A stretch of DNA of 64,000 nt, from the NCBI RefSeq assembly GCF_003031675.1, contig NZ_PYWX01000034.1:182817-246816 (forward strand), given 5' to 3'. Origin of the DNA: Pseudomonas palleroniana. GTDB taxonomy: Bacteria > Pseudomonadota > Gammaproteobacteria > Pseudomonadales > Pseudomonadaceae. Numbering within the stretch: position 1 is the first letter of the stretch; each line of letters opens with the position of its first letter. Below the pieces are notes generated by a model. The model searched no databases and was not told the origin of the DNA. It was given only the letters and a program-made list of their open reading frames with translations. Made by a program: the position numbers and the translations under genes. Positions 46,909 to 55,791 of this stretch are shown one piece after another.

Positions 46909-47660
46909 CAACGGTTTTCCTTTTGGCTGCGGCGGGCGGTCAATTTCTGCAGCCATGTAGAGACCAGCGCACTGTCTTGCGGCTCGCCGAGATAGGCGGC
47001 CAGCAATTGGCGTACCTGGTCGTCCGACCATTGCGGCGCGCGTCGCAACAACGGCTCCAGATCCTTGACGCGGTCACGCCAACCGAACAACAGCGGCCGG
47101 GTTTTCTCCAGGTCAATCAGCTGCGCGGCGTAGCCTTCATCACTGGCCCGCAGGAAAATATGCTTGGGGTAAAAACAACCATGCACCTGGCCTGCGCGAT
47201 GCAGGCGCCGTGCAAGCTGACCGCACGCCAGCAGGATCGCGGCACGCTGAGCATCGCTCAATTGCGACCATTGCTCCAGCAATGTGTCCAGGTCGCTCCA
47301 GCCGTCCAATGCACGGGTCAGCAAGATGGCACGGCGCTCGCCCTGCACCTTGCGCTCGCCAAAAAACGCAGCCTGCAATGCAGGAATACCCAGCTGCCGG
47401 TAGCGGCTGATATTGCGGAATTCGCGGGCGAAGCTAGGCTCGCCGAACGGGCTATGCAAGGTACGCGTCAGATAGTTGCTTTGGCGTTTGAGGTAATAAC
47501 CCTGCCCCTCCAGTTCCAGACGGAATACGCTGCTCCACCCACCACGGCTGGTGTTCGGTTCGTCGACCGCGTCCAATTGCTTGGTCCACAATGCCTCGAA
47601 GGTTGCAAGGCCATTGCGCTCAAGCAGGGCTCGGTCTTCGGCCGCCAGAAAGTCACTCAT
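46908..47660 (-). CDS. InaA-family kinase-like protein (PA5007/WapQ-like)
   Basis: A 250-residue kinase-fold protein. FRLELEGQGYYLKRQSNYLT gives the Lys strand and LIDLEKTRP the metal-binding Asp. The catalytic loop reads QVHGCFYPKHIFL, where the usual HRD Asp is Cys, so catalysis is doubtful or altered. The start is the ATG at 47660, sharing bases with the previous stop (ATGA). In PAO1 this place holds wapQ, implicated in core phosphorylation (recalled). Confidence 0.75.
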   Translation of the reverse strand: MSDFLAAEDRALLERNGLATFEALWTKQLDAVDEPNTSRGGWSSVFRLELEGQGYYLKRQSNYLTRTLHSPFGEPSFAREFRNISRYRQLGIPALQAAFFGERKVQGERRAILLTRALDGWSDLDTLLEQWSQLSDAQRAAILLACGQLARRLHRAGQVHGCFYPKHIFLRASDEGYAAQLIDLEKTRPLLFGWRDRVKDLEPLLRRAPQWSDDQVRQLLAAYLGEPQDSALVSTWLQKLTARRSQKENR

Positions 47661-48391
47661 TCGCGTCCCTCGAAAAACTTCACCACATGGCGAATTCGCT
47701 GTTTGTCCGACGCCGTCAGGTGCGTACGTTGGCGGTATTGCATGTAGAACCGCAGGCGCTGGGTGGCCGACAAATGATATTTGGCAACCTTGTCCAGGCA
47801 TGCCAGGTCTTTGGTAATGCGGTACTTGAGCCAGAAGCCGCGCCAGAAATCACCGTTGGGGCAGTCGATCAGGTACAGCGTCTGCTGGTCGTCGATCAAC
47901 AGGTTGCGCCACTTCAAATCGTTATGGGTAAAACGGTGCTCGTGCATGGTACGGGTATATTCGGCGAGCTGGCGGCTGACCACATCCACCCATTTGCGGT
48001 TCTTGAGACGCGCATCGTTGCGGTCGGCCAGCACCGACAGGTCTTCGGTCTTGGGCAGCTCGCGGGTGATCATCGCACCACGGTCGTAGGCCAGGCCATT
48101 GCGCTCCAACCCCCAAGCCACCACATCCGCAGTGGGAATGCCCCACTTGTTGAAGCGCTTGAGGTTCTGCCATTCGGACTTGACCCGCGGCTTGCCCAGA
48201 TAGCGCCGCAGGCCCTTGCCGGCGCCGGTGTAGCGCTTGACGTAGTAATTGACCCCGCCCCGCTCCACCCGGATCACTTCCGACAATGGGTCGCGGGTCA
48301 GTTGCTGGCCTTGCAGGGCGAAAACCGCTTCAAGGCTACCGAAGTCATCTTTCAGGGCCGCGTAGGCAGGTTCCAGGTTCCAACCCGCCAT
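47657..48391 (-). CDS. LPS core kinase, InaA family (WapP-like)
   Basis: A 244-residue kinase-fold protein. The nucleotide Lys is in YYVKRYTGAGKGLRRYLG, the catalytic loop is THNDLKWRNLLID with Asp kept, and LIDCPNGDFW carries the second Asp. It overlaps waaP as TGATG. Position and fold suggest phosphorylation of a core heptose, as proposed for the P. aeruginosa gene at this place; substrate not shown here. Confidence 0.78.
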   Translation of the reverse strand: MAGWNLEPAYAALKDDFGSLEAVFALQGQQLTRDPLSEVIRVERGGVNYYVKRYTGAGKGLRRYLGKPRVKSEWQNLKRFNKWGIPTADVVAWGLERNGLAYDRGAMITRELPKTEDLSVLADRNDARLKNRKWVDVVSRQLAEYTRTMHEHRFTHNDLKWRNLLIDDQQTLYLIDCPNGDFWRGFWLKYRITKDLACLDKVAKYHLSATQRLRFYMQYRQRTHLTASDKQRIRHVVKFFEGRE

Positions 48392-49197
48392 CAGATTGCA
48401 TCCCCCAAACGTTGCTTGCGCGCATATAGCTTGTCGGCCTTGCGCTGCAGCAGGCTCAAGGATGCCGCTTGTTCGGCCAGGATCTGACGCAGCGGCTGAC
48501 GGAAGTACCCCTTCAGGAAGCGCAGCTTATCGCGACGGGTAAGACCTATATCCAGCGCCGAGTAGTACAACGCAGACAGATCTTTATCACGCCAGCGCAA
48601 CGGCAATTGAGCGCGCAATTGGGCACGGTGCAGGTCGATCACCGAGAGCTTGATATTGCGTGCGTCAATCGGTTGCGAGGTGTCCAGCAGGAAGTGGCAC
48701 AGGTAGCAGTCGCGGTGATTGACGCCACCCCGGTGCATGTCTCCGACCATGCGCGCCAATTCGGCCGTGAGGGCGTGGCGTAACGCGGGCGCAGGGGGTT
48801 CAGCGGCCCAGTTCACGGTAACGTCTTCGAGACTGAGAGTCGGCGCCAGCTCTTCGGTGATGATGAACGAGTGCTGGTCTGCCGGATTACTGCCTTTTTC
48901 GCCGAAGGCTACGCCGGTCATGGTCGGCACGCCGAGTTCCTGCAAGCGATGAATCGCCGCCCACTCAAGGCCGGCGCCCAGCACCGGCAACTTGGCGGTA
49001 ATCAGGTTCTTGAAGATTTCGCCCCAGCCAATGCCACGGTGGATCTTCACGAAATACGGACGGCCACCCACCTCGGTGCGCAAAGTACGACGTGCCGCCA
49101 GTTCGCGAAACACTTCGCCTTGCAGTTTCTCGACTTCGGCAAAGGCATCAAGCCCAGCCCATAAAGTCTTGAAGGGTTCGGCAAGGATCAACTTCAT
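48391..49197 (-). CDS. waaP: LPS core heptose(I) kinase WaaP
   Basis: A 268-residue kinase that phosphorylates heptose I of the inner core, needed for outer membrane integrity in pseudomonads. FVKIHRGIGWGEIFKNLI is the nucleotide-binding part, NHRDCYLCHFLL the catalytic loop with Asp163 (the PAO1 catalytic residue number), and SVIDLHRAQ the metal site. The WaaP start overlaps the waaG stop by 4 nt. Confidence 0.94.
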   Translation of the reverse strand: MKLILAEPFKTLWAGLDAFAEVEKLQGEVFRELAARRTLRTEVGGRPYFVKIHRGIGWGEIFKNLITAKLPVLGAGLEWAAIHRLQELGVPTMTGVAFGEKGSNPADQHSFIITEELAPTLSLEDVTVNWAAEPPAPALRHALTAELARMVGDMHRGGVNHRDCYLCHFLLDTSQPIDARNIKLSVIDLHRAQLRAQLPLRWRDKDLSALYYSALDIGLTRRDKLRFLKGYFRQPLRQILAEQAASLSLLQRKADKLYARKQRLGDAI

Positions 49198-50318
49198 CGT
49201 TTGGGCTCCGCCAGAATCACATCCGCAGCGTGTTGCGGCATGCTGTAGAGGTCGGCCGTCTCGGCAAAGGCCAACCCATTGCGGCTCCAGGCCGCGCGCT
49301 GTGCAGTGTCGGTGAGCATGTGCGTCAGGTAATGGTTGAGCTGGTTCTGCTCGAACGGCTCATCCAGTACCAGGCCACTGTCGGCTTCAGCAATGTAGTG
49401 GGCATAACCACACACGGCCGAGACCAGCACCGGCAAACCCGCCACCAAGGCTTCGAGCAACACCGTACCGGTATTTTCGTTGTACGCCGGATGAATCAAC
49501 AGGTCGGCGCCCAGCAGGAAACGCGGGATATCGCTGCGGCCTTTGAGGAACTGCACGTTATCCCCCAGCCCCAACGCCGCGCTTTGCAGTTGGAATACTT
49601 TGGGGTCGTCCTGGCCGATTACAAATAACCGGACGCGTTTTTTCAGCTCGGGCGACAACGCGGCCACAGCCTTGAGGCTGCGATCGACACCTTTGGTCTT
49701 GAAACCCGAGCCGATTTGCACCAGCAGCAAATCGTCGTCACCCAAGTTGAATTCCTTGCGGAAACCCTCGCGAATCTCGGCGGCATTCGGCGGCGCACGG
49801 CGGTCCTGGGCAATGCCTGGCGGCAGCAGATGGAAGCGTTCAAGCGGCGTATCGTAATGCTTGATGAACAACGGCTGCTGCACTTCGGAAATCATCAGGA
49901 CTTCGGTCTTGGCCTCCCTGGCGAACACCGCACGCTCGTACTCGGCAAAGTGCTTGTAGCGACCGAAATAGCGGTACAACGAGTGACGCAGGTTTTGCGC
50001 CTTGTCTTCAAAACAGCCATCGGCGGCATAGTAAACATCCAGGCCGGGCATTTTATTGAAGCCGATCAAACGGTCCACCGGGCGCTTGGCCAGGTCCGCT
50101 GCCATCCAGGCGCTGAGTTTCTCGTTGCGACGATGGTTGAAGAACGCCTTGACCGGCGCCACCAGCACTTCAAAACCCGGCGGGATATCTCCTTCCCAGA
50201 TCAACGTGTACACGCGAATCTGATGACCACGCTGCTGGCACTCCAGGGCGATACGCATGAAGTCGCGTTGCAAGCCGCCAAAGGGAAAGTATTTGTAGAG
50301 CACAAAAGCCAGTTGCAT
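49194..50318 (-). CDS. waaG: LPS core glycosyltransferase WaaG
   Basis: A 374-residue GT4 enzyme that adds the first hexose of the outer core to heptose II. The start MQLAFVLYKYFPFGGLQRDF and the middle IGSGFKTKGVDRSLKAVAAL, then HPAYNENTGTVLLEALVAGL, are typical. The ATG at 50318 shares a base with the waaC stop (TGATG); the longer frame to 50393 is unlikely. Confidence 0.95.
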   Translation of the reverse strand: MQLAFVLYKYFPFGGLQRDFMRIALECQQRGHQIRVYTLIWEGDIPPGFEVLVAPVKAFFNHRRNEKLSAWMAADLAKRPVDRLIGFNKMPGLDVYYAADGCFEDKAQNLRHSLYRYFGRYKHFAEYERAVFAREAKTEVLMISEVQQPLFIKHYDTPLERFHLLPPGIAQDRRAPPNAAEIREGFRKEFNLGDDDLLLVQIGSGFKTKGVDRSLKAVAALSPELKKRVRLFVIGQDDPKVFQLQSAALGLGDNVQFLKGRSDIPRFLLGADLLIHPAYNENTGTVLLEALVAGLPVLVSAVCGYAHYIAEADSGLVLDEPFEQNQLNHYLTHMLTDTAQRAAWSRNGLAFAETADLYSMPQHAADVILAEPKR

Positions 50319-51379
50319 CAGTGCAGGTCCTCGGCCAGTAACAGCGTGGTCAGTCGGCTTGCCACACGCTCGGGATTCAGGCGCGTAAAGCACAATGGCG
50401 ATTCACGCCGGATGTCGAACCGACGCAAGTCGTCGGCCGTGGGCTGATAGGTGCATTGCTTTTGCAGGCAGGGTGCACATGGGAAGTCACTGGCCATGTG
50501 GATCTGGCCTTTGCCATAGGCACCGGTGAGGCCGGGGTTGGTGGGGCCGAACAGTGAAAGGGTCGGCACGTCCAGCGCTGCAGCCAAGTGACCAAGGCCC
50601 GTGTCCACCGCCACGCAGGCGCGGGCACCGGCCAACACACGGGCGACGCCGGCGAGGTTCAGTTTGGGCAGTACTTCGGCGTTGGGCAGCCCCTGGGCCA
50701 GGCGTTCGGCCCGGGCCTTTTCGGCAGCATTGCCCCACGGCAGCTTCACGTCCATGCCCAGGCGGCCCATCCGCTCAGCCAGCTCGCGCCAATAGGCCTC
50801 GGGCCAATGCTTGGTATCCCAGGTGGTGCCGTGCAGCAACAGTACAAAGGGCTTTTGCGGCGGCAGGCCAAGCAACTTGTCGACGTTCAGGCCGTAATCG
50901 CCCAGGGCCTTGGGCAGGTCATAGCCCAACGCCACGGCGAACAGCTGGCGCAAGCGCTCCACCGCATGTTGCCCACGGGCCACGGCCAGGCGCCGGGAAT
51001 AAAAGCGCGCCGCGATGGGTTCACGTGCTGAGTTCTTATCGAAACCGGCTACCGGCGCACGCACGTAGCGCGTCAGCCAGGCGCTTTTGAGCAGGCCCTG
51101 GGCGTCGATCACCAGGTCGTACCTGGTTGACTGGATGCGTTGCTTGAAGCGTCGCCACTCACCGCTCTTGAAGGTCTGCCAGAGGTTCTTGCGCCAGCGA
51201 CGAATCGCCACCGGGATCACTTTGTCCACCGCCGGATGCCAAGTGGGGATTTCGGCAAAGCCTTCTTCCACCACCCAATCGAAGCGGATACCGGGAATGG
51301 CCCGCGCCGCATCGGTCAGTGCCGGCAACGCATGGATCACGTCGCCCAGGGATGAGGTCTTGATTACCAATACGCGCAA
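50318..51379 (-). CDS. waaC: Heptosyltransferase I WaaC
   Basis: A 353-residue GT9 enzyme that puts heptose I on Kdo. It begins LRVLVIKTSSLGDVIHALPA and contains LLLHGTTWDTKHWPEAYW and AVDTGLGHLAAALDVPTLSL. The start is a TTG at 51379: the frame upstream has no suitable ATG, and conserved sequence begins right after it. It begins 1 nt after the waaF stop, so it is coupled. Confidence 0.93.
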   Translation of the reverse strand: MRVLVIKTSSLGDVIHALPALTDAARAIPGIRFDWVVEEGFAEIPTWHPAVDKVIPVAIRRWRKNLWQTFKSGEWRRFKQRIQSTRYDLVIDAQGLLKSAWLTRYVRAPVAGFDKNSAREPIAARFYSRRLAVARGQHAVERLRQLFAVALGYDLPKALGDYGLNVDKLLGLPPQKPFVLLLHGTTWDTKHWPEAYWRELAERMGRLGMDVKLPWGNAAEKARAERLAQGLPNAEVLPKLNLAGVARVLAGARACVAVDTGLGHLAAALDVPTLSLFGPTNPGLTGAYGKGQIHMASDFPCAPCLQKQCTYQPTADDLRRFDIRRESPLCFTRLNPERVASRLTTLLLAEDLH

Positions 51380-51380
51380 A

Positions 51381-52415
51381 CTAACGGACCTCGACCACTG
51401 AGCCCTGCAACCGCTGCAAAGCCTCGTTGACCGGCTGCGGCAGCAATTGGCGCAGGCAGTTGTAGTGGCCGAACCGGCAGGTGCGGTCAAAACACGGGCT
51501 GCAGTCCAGACCCAGGCGCACCACTTCGACCTGGTCGGCCAACGGCGGTGTGAAACCGGGTGAGGTGGAACCGTAAACGGCCACCAGCGGGCGGTTCAGC
51601 GCGGCCGCTACGTGCATCAGGCCCGAGTCATTGGACACCACCGAATCCGCGCAGGACAGCAGGTCGATCGCCTCGGCCAGCGAGGTATCGCCACTGAGGT
51701 TCACCGCTTCTTCGCGCAGGCCGGGGATCAGGCGCTGACGGATGTCTTCGCCTACCGAGTGATCGTTTTTCGATCCGAAGAGCCACACCTGCCAACCCTC
51801 GCGGATCTTGGTCTCGGCGACTTTGGCGTAATGCTCCGACGGCCAGCGCTTGGACTCGCCAAACTCGGCACCCGGGCACAGCGCCAACACCGGGCGGTCC
51901 AGGGTCAGGCCGAACTTGGCCAGTGCCGCGTCGCGGGTCAGCGGGTCGATCTGCAGGCTGGGGCGCGGGTAAGGCTTGGGCAACTCGGCACCCGGCTCGT
52001 AAGCCAGGGCCATGAACCGCTCGATCATCAGCGGGTAGCGCGCCTTGTCGAGGGTGCGCACGTCGTTGAGCAACACATAACGGAACTCGCCGCGCCAGCC
52101 GGTACGCTTGGGGATGCCGGCAAAATACGGCACCAGCGCCGACTTCAGCGAGTTGGGCAGCAGGATGGCCTGGTCGTACTGGCCGGCCAGGGATTTGCCG
52201 ATGCGCCGACGGGTCGCCAGTTCAAGGGCGCCGTGGCCGAGCGGGAAGCTCAAGGCCTTGCGCACCTCGGGCATGCGCTCGAGGATCGGCCGGCTCCACT
52301 CGGGGGCGAGCACGTCGATTTGGCAGTCGGGATGACGCTGTTTCAGGCACTGGAACAGTGTCTGCGCCATCACCATGTCACCGACCCAACTGGGCCCAAC
52401 GATCAGAATATTCAT
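51381..52415 (-). CDS. waaF: Heptosyltransferase II WaaF
   Basis: A 344-residue GT9 enzyme adding heptose II. MNILIVGPSWVGDMVMAQTL is the family start; CPGAEFGESKRWPSEHYAKV and VSNDSGLMHVAAALNRPLVA bind ADP-heptose. It is the first LPS gene of the operon; glnE is 54 nt upstream across a GC-rich hairpin. PAO1 has ilvE between the two (recalled), absent here. Confidence 0.95.
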   Translation of the reverse strand: MNILIVGPSWVGDMVMAQTLFQCLKQRHPDCQIDVLAPEWSRPILERMPEVRKALSFPLGHGALELATRRRIGKSLAGQYDQAILLPNSLKSALVPYFAGIPKRTGWRGEFRYVLLNDVRTLDKARYPLMIERFMALAYEPGAELPKPYPRPSLQIDPLTRDAALAKFGLTLDRPVLALCPGAEFGESKRWPSEHYAKVAETKIREGWQVWLFGSKNDHSVGEDIRQRLIPGLREEAVNLSGDTSLAEAIDLLSCADSVVSNDSGLMHVAAALNRPLVAVYGSTSPGFTPPLADQVEVVRLGLDCSPCFDRTCRFGHYNCLRQLLPQPVNEALQRLQGSVVEVR

Positions 52416-52433
52416 GTAGTTTCCACAAACGAT

Positions 52434-52457
52434 GCGGGGAGGCTTATGCCTCCCCGC
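52434..52457 (-). terminator. GC-rich hairpin between glnE and waaF
   Basis: A perfect 10-bp stem, GCGGGGAGGC / GCCTCCCCGC, with a 4-nt loop follows the glnE stop on the minus strand. Only a weak T stretch (ATCGTTTG) follows it, so it may terminate partly or separate glnE output from the LPS operon. Confidence 0.5.
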
Positions 52458-52469
52458 CCTAATAGTGTT

Positions 52470-55409
52470 TCAGCTCAACCCCAGCTCCTGCCAGATTCGC
52501 ATCACCTGCCGCCGTTCGTCGGCGAACTGATCCCCTGCGACCGTGCCGGACTCGTTTTGCAGAGCCTGGCGATGCGCAGCGGAACGGTAGGCCTTATACA
52601 CCTCGCGCAGCAGGTGGGCATCGGCGGCGGGCATCAGCCCTACCTGCTCCAAGCCTTCCAGAATGCGGATATTGTCGGTATAGCGCAGCAACGATGGATG
52701 TTGCGCAGACCACGCCAAAGCCGCGTATTGCACCATAAATTCAATATCGACGATACCTCCGGCGTCCTGCTTGAGATCGAACACCGCCGTCGCCTCGAAC
52801 GCATTGGCGCCGGTGCCGGCCGCCGTGGTCTTGGTGCCCAGGTTATCGCGCATCTTGGCGCGCATCTCGCTGACCTCCTGGCGCAGCTTGACCGGGTCCC
52901 GCTCACGGCCAAGCACACGGGCCCTCACCTGCTCGAAGGCCTGCCCGACGTCCTGGCTGCCCACCAACACCCGGGCGCGGATCAGGGCCTGATGCTCCCA
53001 GGTCCAGGCTTCATTTTGTTGATAGCGATCAAACGCGCCCAGTGAACTGACCAATAACCCGGAGGCGCCGGAAGGTCGCAGGCGCATATCCACCTCATAC
53101 AGCTGGCCCGAGTTGGTCTGGGTGGTCAGCAGGTGAATGATCCGCTGGCCCAGGCGCGTGAAGAACTGCGCCCCGTCGATCGGTTTGGCCCCATCGGTTT
53201 CCGCCTGCGGGTCACCATCATGGATAAAGACCAGGTCCAGGTCCGAACCATGCCCCAGTTCGATCCCGCCGACTTTGCCATAACCGACAATGATGAACCC
53301 AGGATCGCACAAGGTGCCGTCCACGCGCTGCGGCGAACCATGGCGGGCCACGGTCTGGCGCCAGGCCAGGGCCAAGACTTGTTCGAGGATGGCTTCGGCA
53401 AGCCAGGTGAGGTAATCGCTGACCTTCATCAACGGCAAGCTGCCGGCGATCTCCGAAGCGGCCACGCGCAGGCGGTGAGCCAGCTTGAAATGGCGTAGCG
53501 CCTCCATCTGCTGCTCAAGGTCGTCCTCGGGGATGCGCGTCAGGCGCTCGCGCAACTCGGCCGCCAGCTCCGGTGCCAAAGGCGGTTTGAACAGGCGACC
53601 TTCGTTGAGCAACTCGTCGAGCAGCAACGGAAACCGCGTGATCTGCTCGGCGATCCAGGGACTGGCGGCGCACAACGTCAGCAAACGGCGCAGCGCATCG
53701 GGGTTCTCGGTCAGCAGCACCAGGTAAGCGGAGCGCCGCGCGACGGCCTCCACCAGCGGCAGTACGCGCTCCAAGACCAGGTCGGGGTTGGCGTGTTCCA
53801 CCGCCTGGGCCAGCAGGCGCGGGATAAACGCATCCAGCCGCTCACGCCCCAGGCGCTGCATCGCGCGCAATTGCGGGCTGCCTCGCAGGCTGGCCAGGGC
53901 CCTGAGGGCCTTGGGCGCGTCGCTGAAGCCGCCCTCGGCCAACTGGCGGCACGCCGCGTCTTCATCCTGGGACTCTTCCCACAGCGGCAACCACTCACCG
54001 CCCACCATCAGCTCGCTTTCGTCGCCTTCCTCTTCATCCGGGTCAGCAATCACTTGGCGAAAATGCCAATCCACCCGACCGCGCCAATACATCAAGCGCT
54101 CATGAAAAGCCGCCCAATCGGCAAAGCCCAACATAAAGGCAATACGTGCCTGATCCTGCGGGTTGTCCGGAAGCATCTGGGTCTGCCGGTCGGCGATGGC
54201 CTGGATGGCATGTTCGGTGTAGCGCAGGAATTCATAGCCTTCGCGCAACTCGGCAATCACCGCCGGCGGCAGGTAGGCCTGGCCTTCCAGAGTGCCCAAC
54301 ACCTTGAGCAGCGGGCGCTGTTGCAGGCTGAGGTCACGACCACCGTGAATCAGCTGGAACGCCTGGGCGATAAACTCGACCTCACGGATCCCCCCCGAGC
54401 CCAGCTTGATATTGTCGGCCATGCCTTTGCGCCGCACTTCCTGCTGGATCAACTGCTTCATGGTGCGCAGCGCTTCGATGGCGGAAAAATCCAGATAACG
54501 GCGGTAGACGAACGGTCGCAGCATATCGAGCAGTTGCGCGCCGGCCACCTGATCGCCCGCCACGACGCGTGCCTTGATCATGGCGTAGCGTTCCCAGTCG
54601 CGCCCCTGATCCTGGTAGTACTGCTCCAGCGCGTTGAAGCTGAGCACCAAGGCACCCGCTGAACCATAGGGGCGCAGGCGCATGTCGACACGGAACACAA
54701 AACCGTCGACGGTCATCGGGTCCAGGGCCTTGATCAGTTTTTGACCAAGACGAATAAAGAACTCCTGATTATCCAGGGCGCGCTTCACGCCCACCGTCTC
54801 GCCGCCTTCGGGATAGGCGAAGATCAGGTCGATATCGGATGACAGGTTCAGTTCCACCGCACCGAGCTTGCCCATGCCGAGGATGACCATGTGCTGCGGT
54901 TCGCCGCTACGCCGGCCGGTCGGCGTGCCGAATTGCACGCAATGGCGCTGATACAGCCACTGGTACGCTTGGTCGATACAGGCGTCCGCCATGTCGGAGA
55001 GGTCACGGCAGGTTTGCACCAAGTCCGCCTGTCGAGTCAGGTCGCGCCAGATAATCCGCACCTGCTGACGGGTACGCTGACGACGCAATACACGCCCCAG
55101 CTCGTCTTCTGTTTCAGCCTGTTGCACCGCGCCGGCCACCTGCCCGCACAGTTCGCCTGGTGCAAAGCCGCGATCCAGCTCGCCCCAGGCCACCAGCTCC
55201 AGCAACATCAAAGGGTCACGAAGACTCTGTTCAATGACAAAATCACTGGCGGCGCATACCCGGGCGAAGTCGGCCCACCGTTGCGGCGTCCACGCAGAAA
55301 GGCCATGATCGTCATCCAGCGCGGCCACCGCGTCACGAAATGACTGCTCGGCCCGCTGGGCAAAAGGCAAGAGAATGGCCGGCAGTTCGGCCAGCGTTGG
55401 AAGGCTCAT
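52470..55409 (-). CDS. glnE: Glutamine synthetase adenylyltransferase/deadenylase
   Basis: A 979-residue bifunctional enzyme that adenylylates and deadenylylates glutamine synthetase under PII control. Two nucleotidyltransferase sites are visible: VELNLSSDIDLIFAYPEGG in the N-terminal (deadenylylase) half and ELGHGSDLDLVFIHDGD in the C-terminal half, separated by the regulatory helical part. The length fits the family (about 950-980). Confidence 0.97.
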   Translation of the reverse strand: MSLPTLAELPAILLPFAQRAEQSFRDAVAALDDDHGLSAWTPQRWADFARVCAASDFVIEQSLRDPLMLLELVAWGELDRGFAPGELCGQVAGAVQQAETEDELGRVLRRQRTRQQVRIIWRDLTRQADLVQTCRDLSDMADACIDQAYQWLYQRHCVQFGTPTGRRSGEPQHMVILGMGKLGAVELNLSSDIDLIFAYPEGGETVGVKRALDNQEFFIRLGQKLIKALDPMTVDGFVFRVDMRLRPYGSAGALVLSFNALEQYYQDQGRDWERYAMIKARVVAGDQVAGAQLLDMLRPFVYRRYLDFSAIEALRTMKQLIQQEVRRKGMADNIKLGSGGIREVEFIAQAFQLIHGGRDLSLQQRPLLKVLGTLEGQAYLPPAVIAELREGYEFLRYTEHAIQAIADRQTQMLPDNPQDQARIAFMLGFADWAAFHERLMYWRGRVDWHFRQVIADPDEEEGDESELMVGGEWLPLWEESQDEDAACRQLAEGGFSDAPKALRALASLRGSPQLRAMQRLGRERLDAFIPRLLAQAVEHANPDLVLERVLPLVEAVARRSAYLVLLTENPDALRRLLTLCAASPWIAEQITRFPLLLDELLNEGRLFKPPLAPELAAELRERLTRIPEDDLEQQMEALRHFKLAHRLRVAASEIAGSLPLMKVSDYLTWLAEAILEQVLALAWRQTVARHGSPQRVDGTLCDPGFIIVGYGKVGGIELGHGSDLDLVFIHDGDPQAETDGAKPIDGAQFFTRLGQRIIHLLTTQTNSGQLYEVDMRLRPSGASGLLVSSLGAFDRYQQNEAWTWEHQALIRARVLVGSQDVGQAFEQVRARVLGRERDPVKLRQEVSEMRAKMRDNLGTKTTAAGTGANAFEATAVFDLKQDAGGIVDIEFMVQYAALAWSAQHPSLLRYTDNIRILEGLEQVGLMPAADAHLLREVYKAYRSAAHRQALQNESGTVAGDQFADERRQVMRIWQELGLS

Positions 55410-55611
55410 GGTCTATCCTTGATCGGCGCGGGAATGGCTTGTAGCTGTGAACGCAGGAACCACGCTCGGTGAAGGACTGTCGAACAAAGGTTAGAAATAG
55501 CTGAAATTAATTTCATTTTGGCAGCCAACATCAAACATTCACCTTTTCTTGTTCGCAAAAGATCAACAATAACGATTATGCTCACCAGCCAGACCGAGCC
55601 ATACGCTCAGT

Positions 55612-55640
55612 CTTGTGTAGTTTTACTACTCGTATATACA
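55612..55640 (+). promoter_or_regulatory. Candidate promoter of aceE
   Basis: A -10-like TATACA lies at 55635-55640, with a weak -35-like CTTGTG/TTGTGT at 55612-55618 and a 16-17 nt spacer. Transcription would start near 55647, about 145 nt before aceE. Proposed by eye only. Confidence 0.4.
55617..55629. promoter_or_regulatory. Operator-like palindrome 1 upstream of aceE
   Basis: GTAGTTTTACTAC is a GTAGT-N3-ACTAC palindrome inside the spacer of the candidate promoter. Its partner site is centred 52 nt downstream. The form with a 3-nt centre fits operators of FadR/PdhR-type GntR regulators. Confidence 0.65.
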
Positions 55641-55668
55641 TTCGAAAGGCTGAAATGGCTGACGATTT

Positions 55669-55681
55669 GTAGTAAAACTAC
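55669..55681. promoter_or_regulatory. Operator-like palindrome 2 upstream of aceE
   Basis: GTAGTAAAACTAC is the same palindrome with the opposite central triplet, flanked by TTT and AGG. It lies downstream of the proposed transcription start. The two sites are five helical turns apart. Confidence 0.65.
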
Positions 55682-55791
55682 AGGACGCCGAAGCAACCTT
55701 CGGCCATCCAAGAATTTATGTCGTCTGCCCACAAGGCCAGTCGCAAACTCAGGCAACCGATTCTGGTAGCCTTTCCGCCCTGGAGCAAGCC

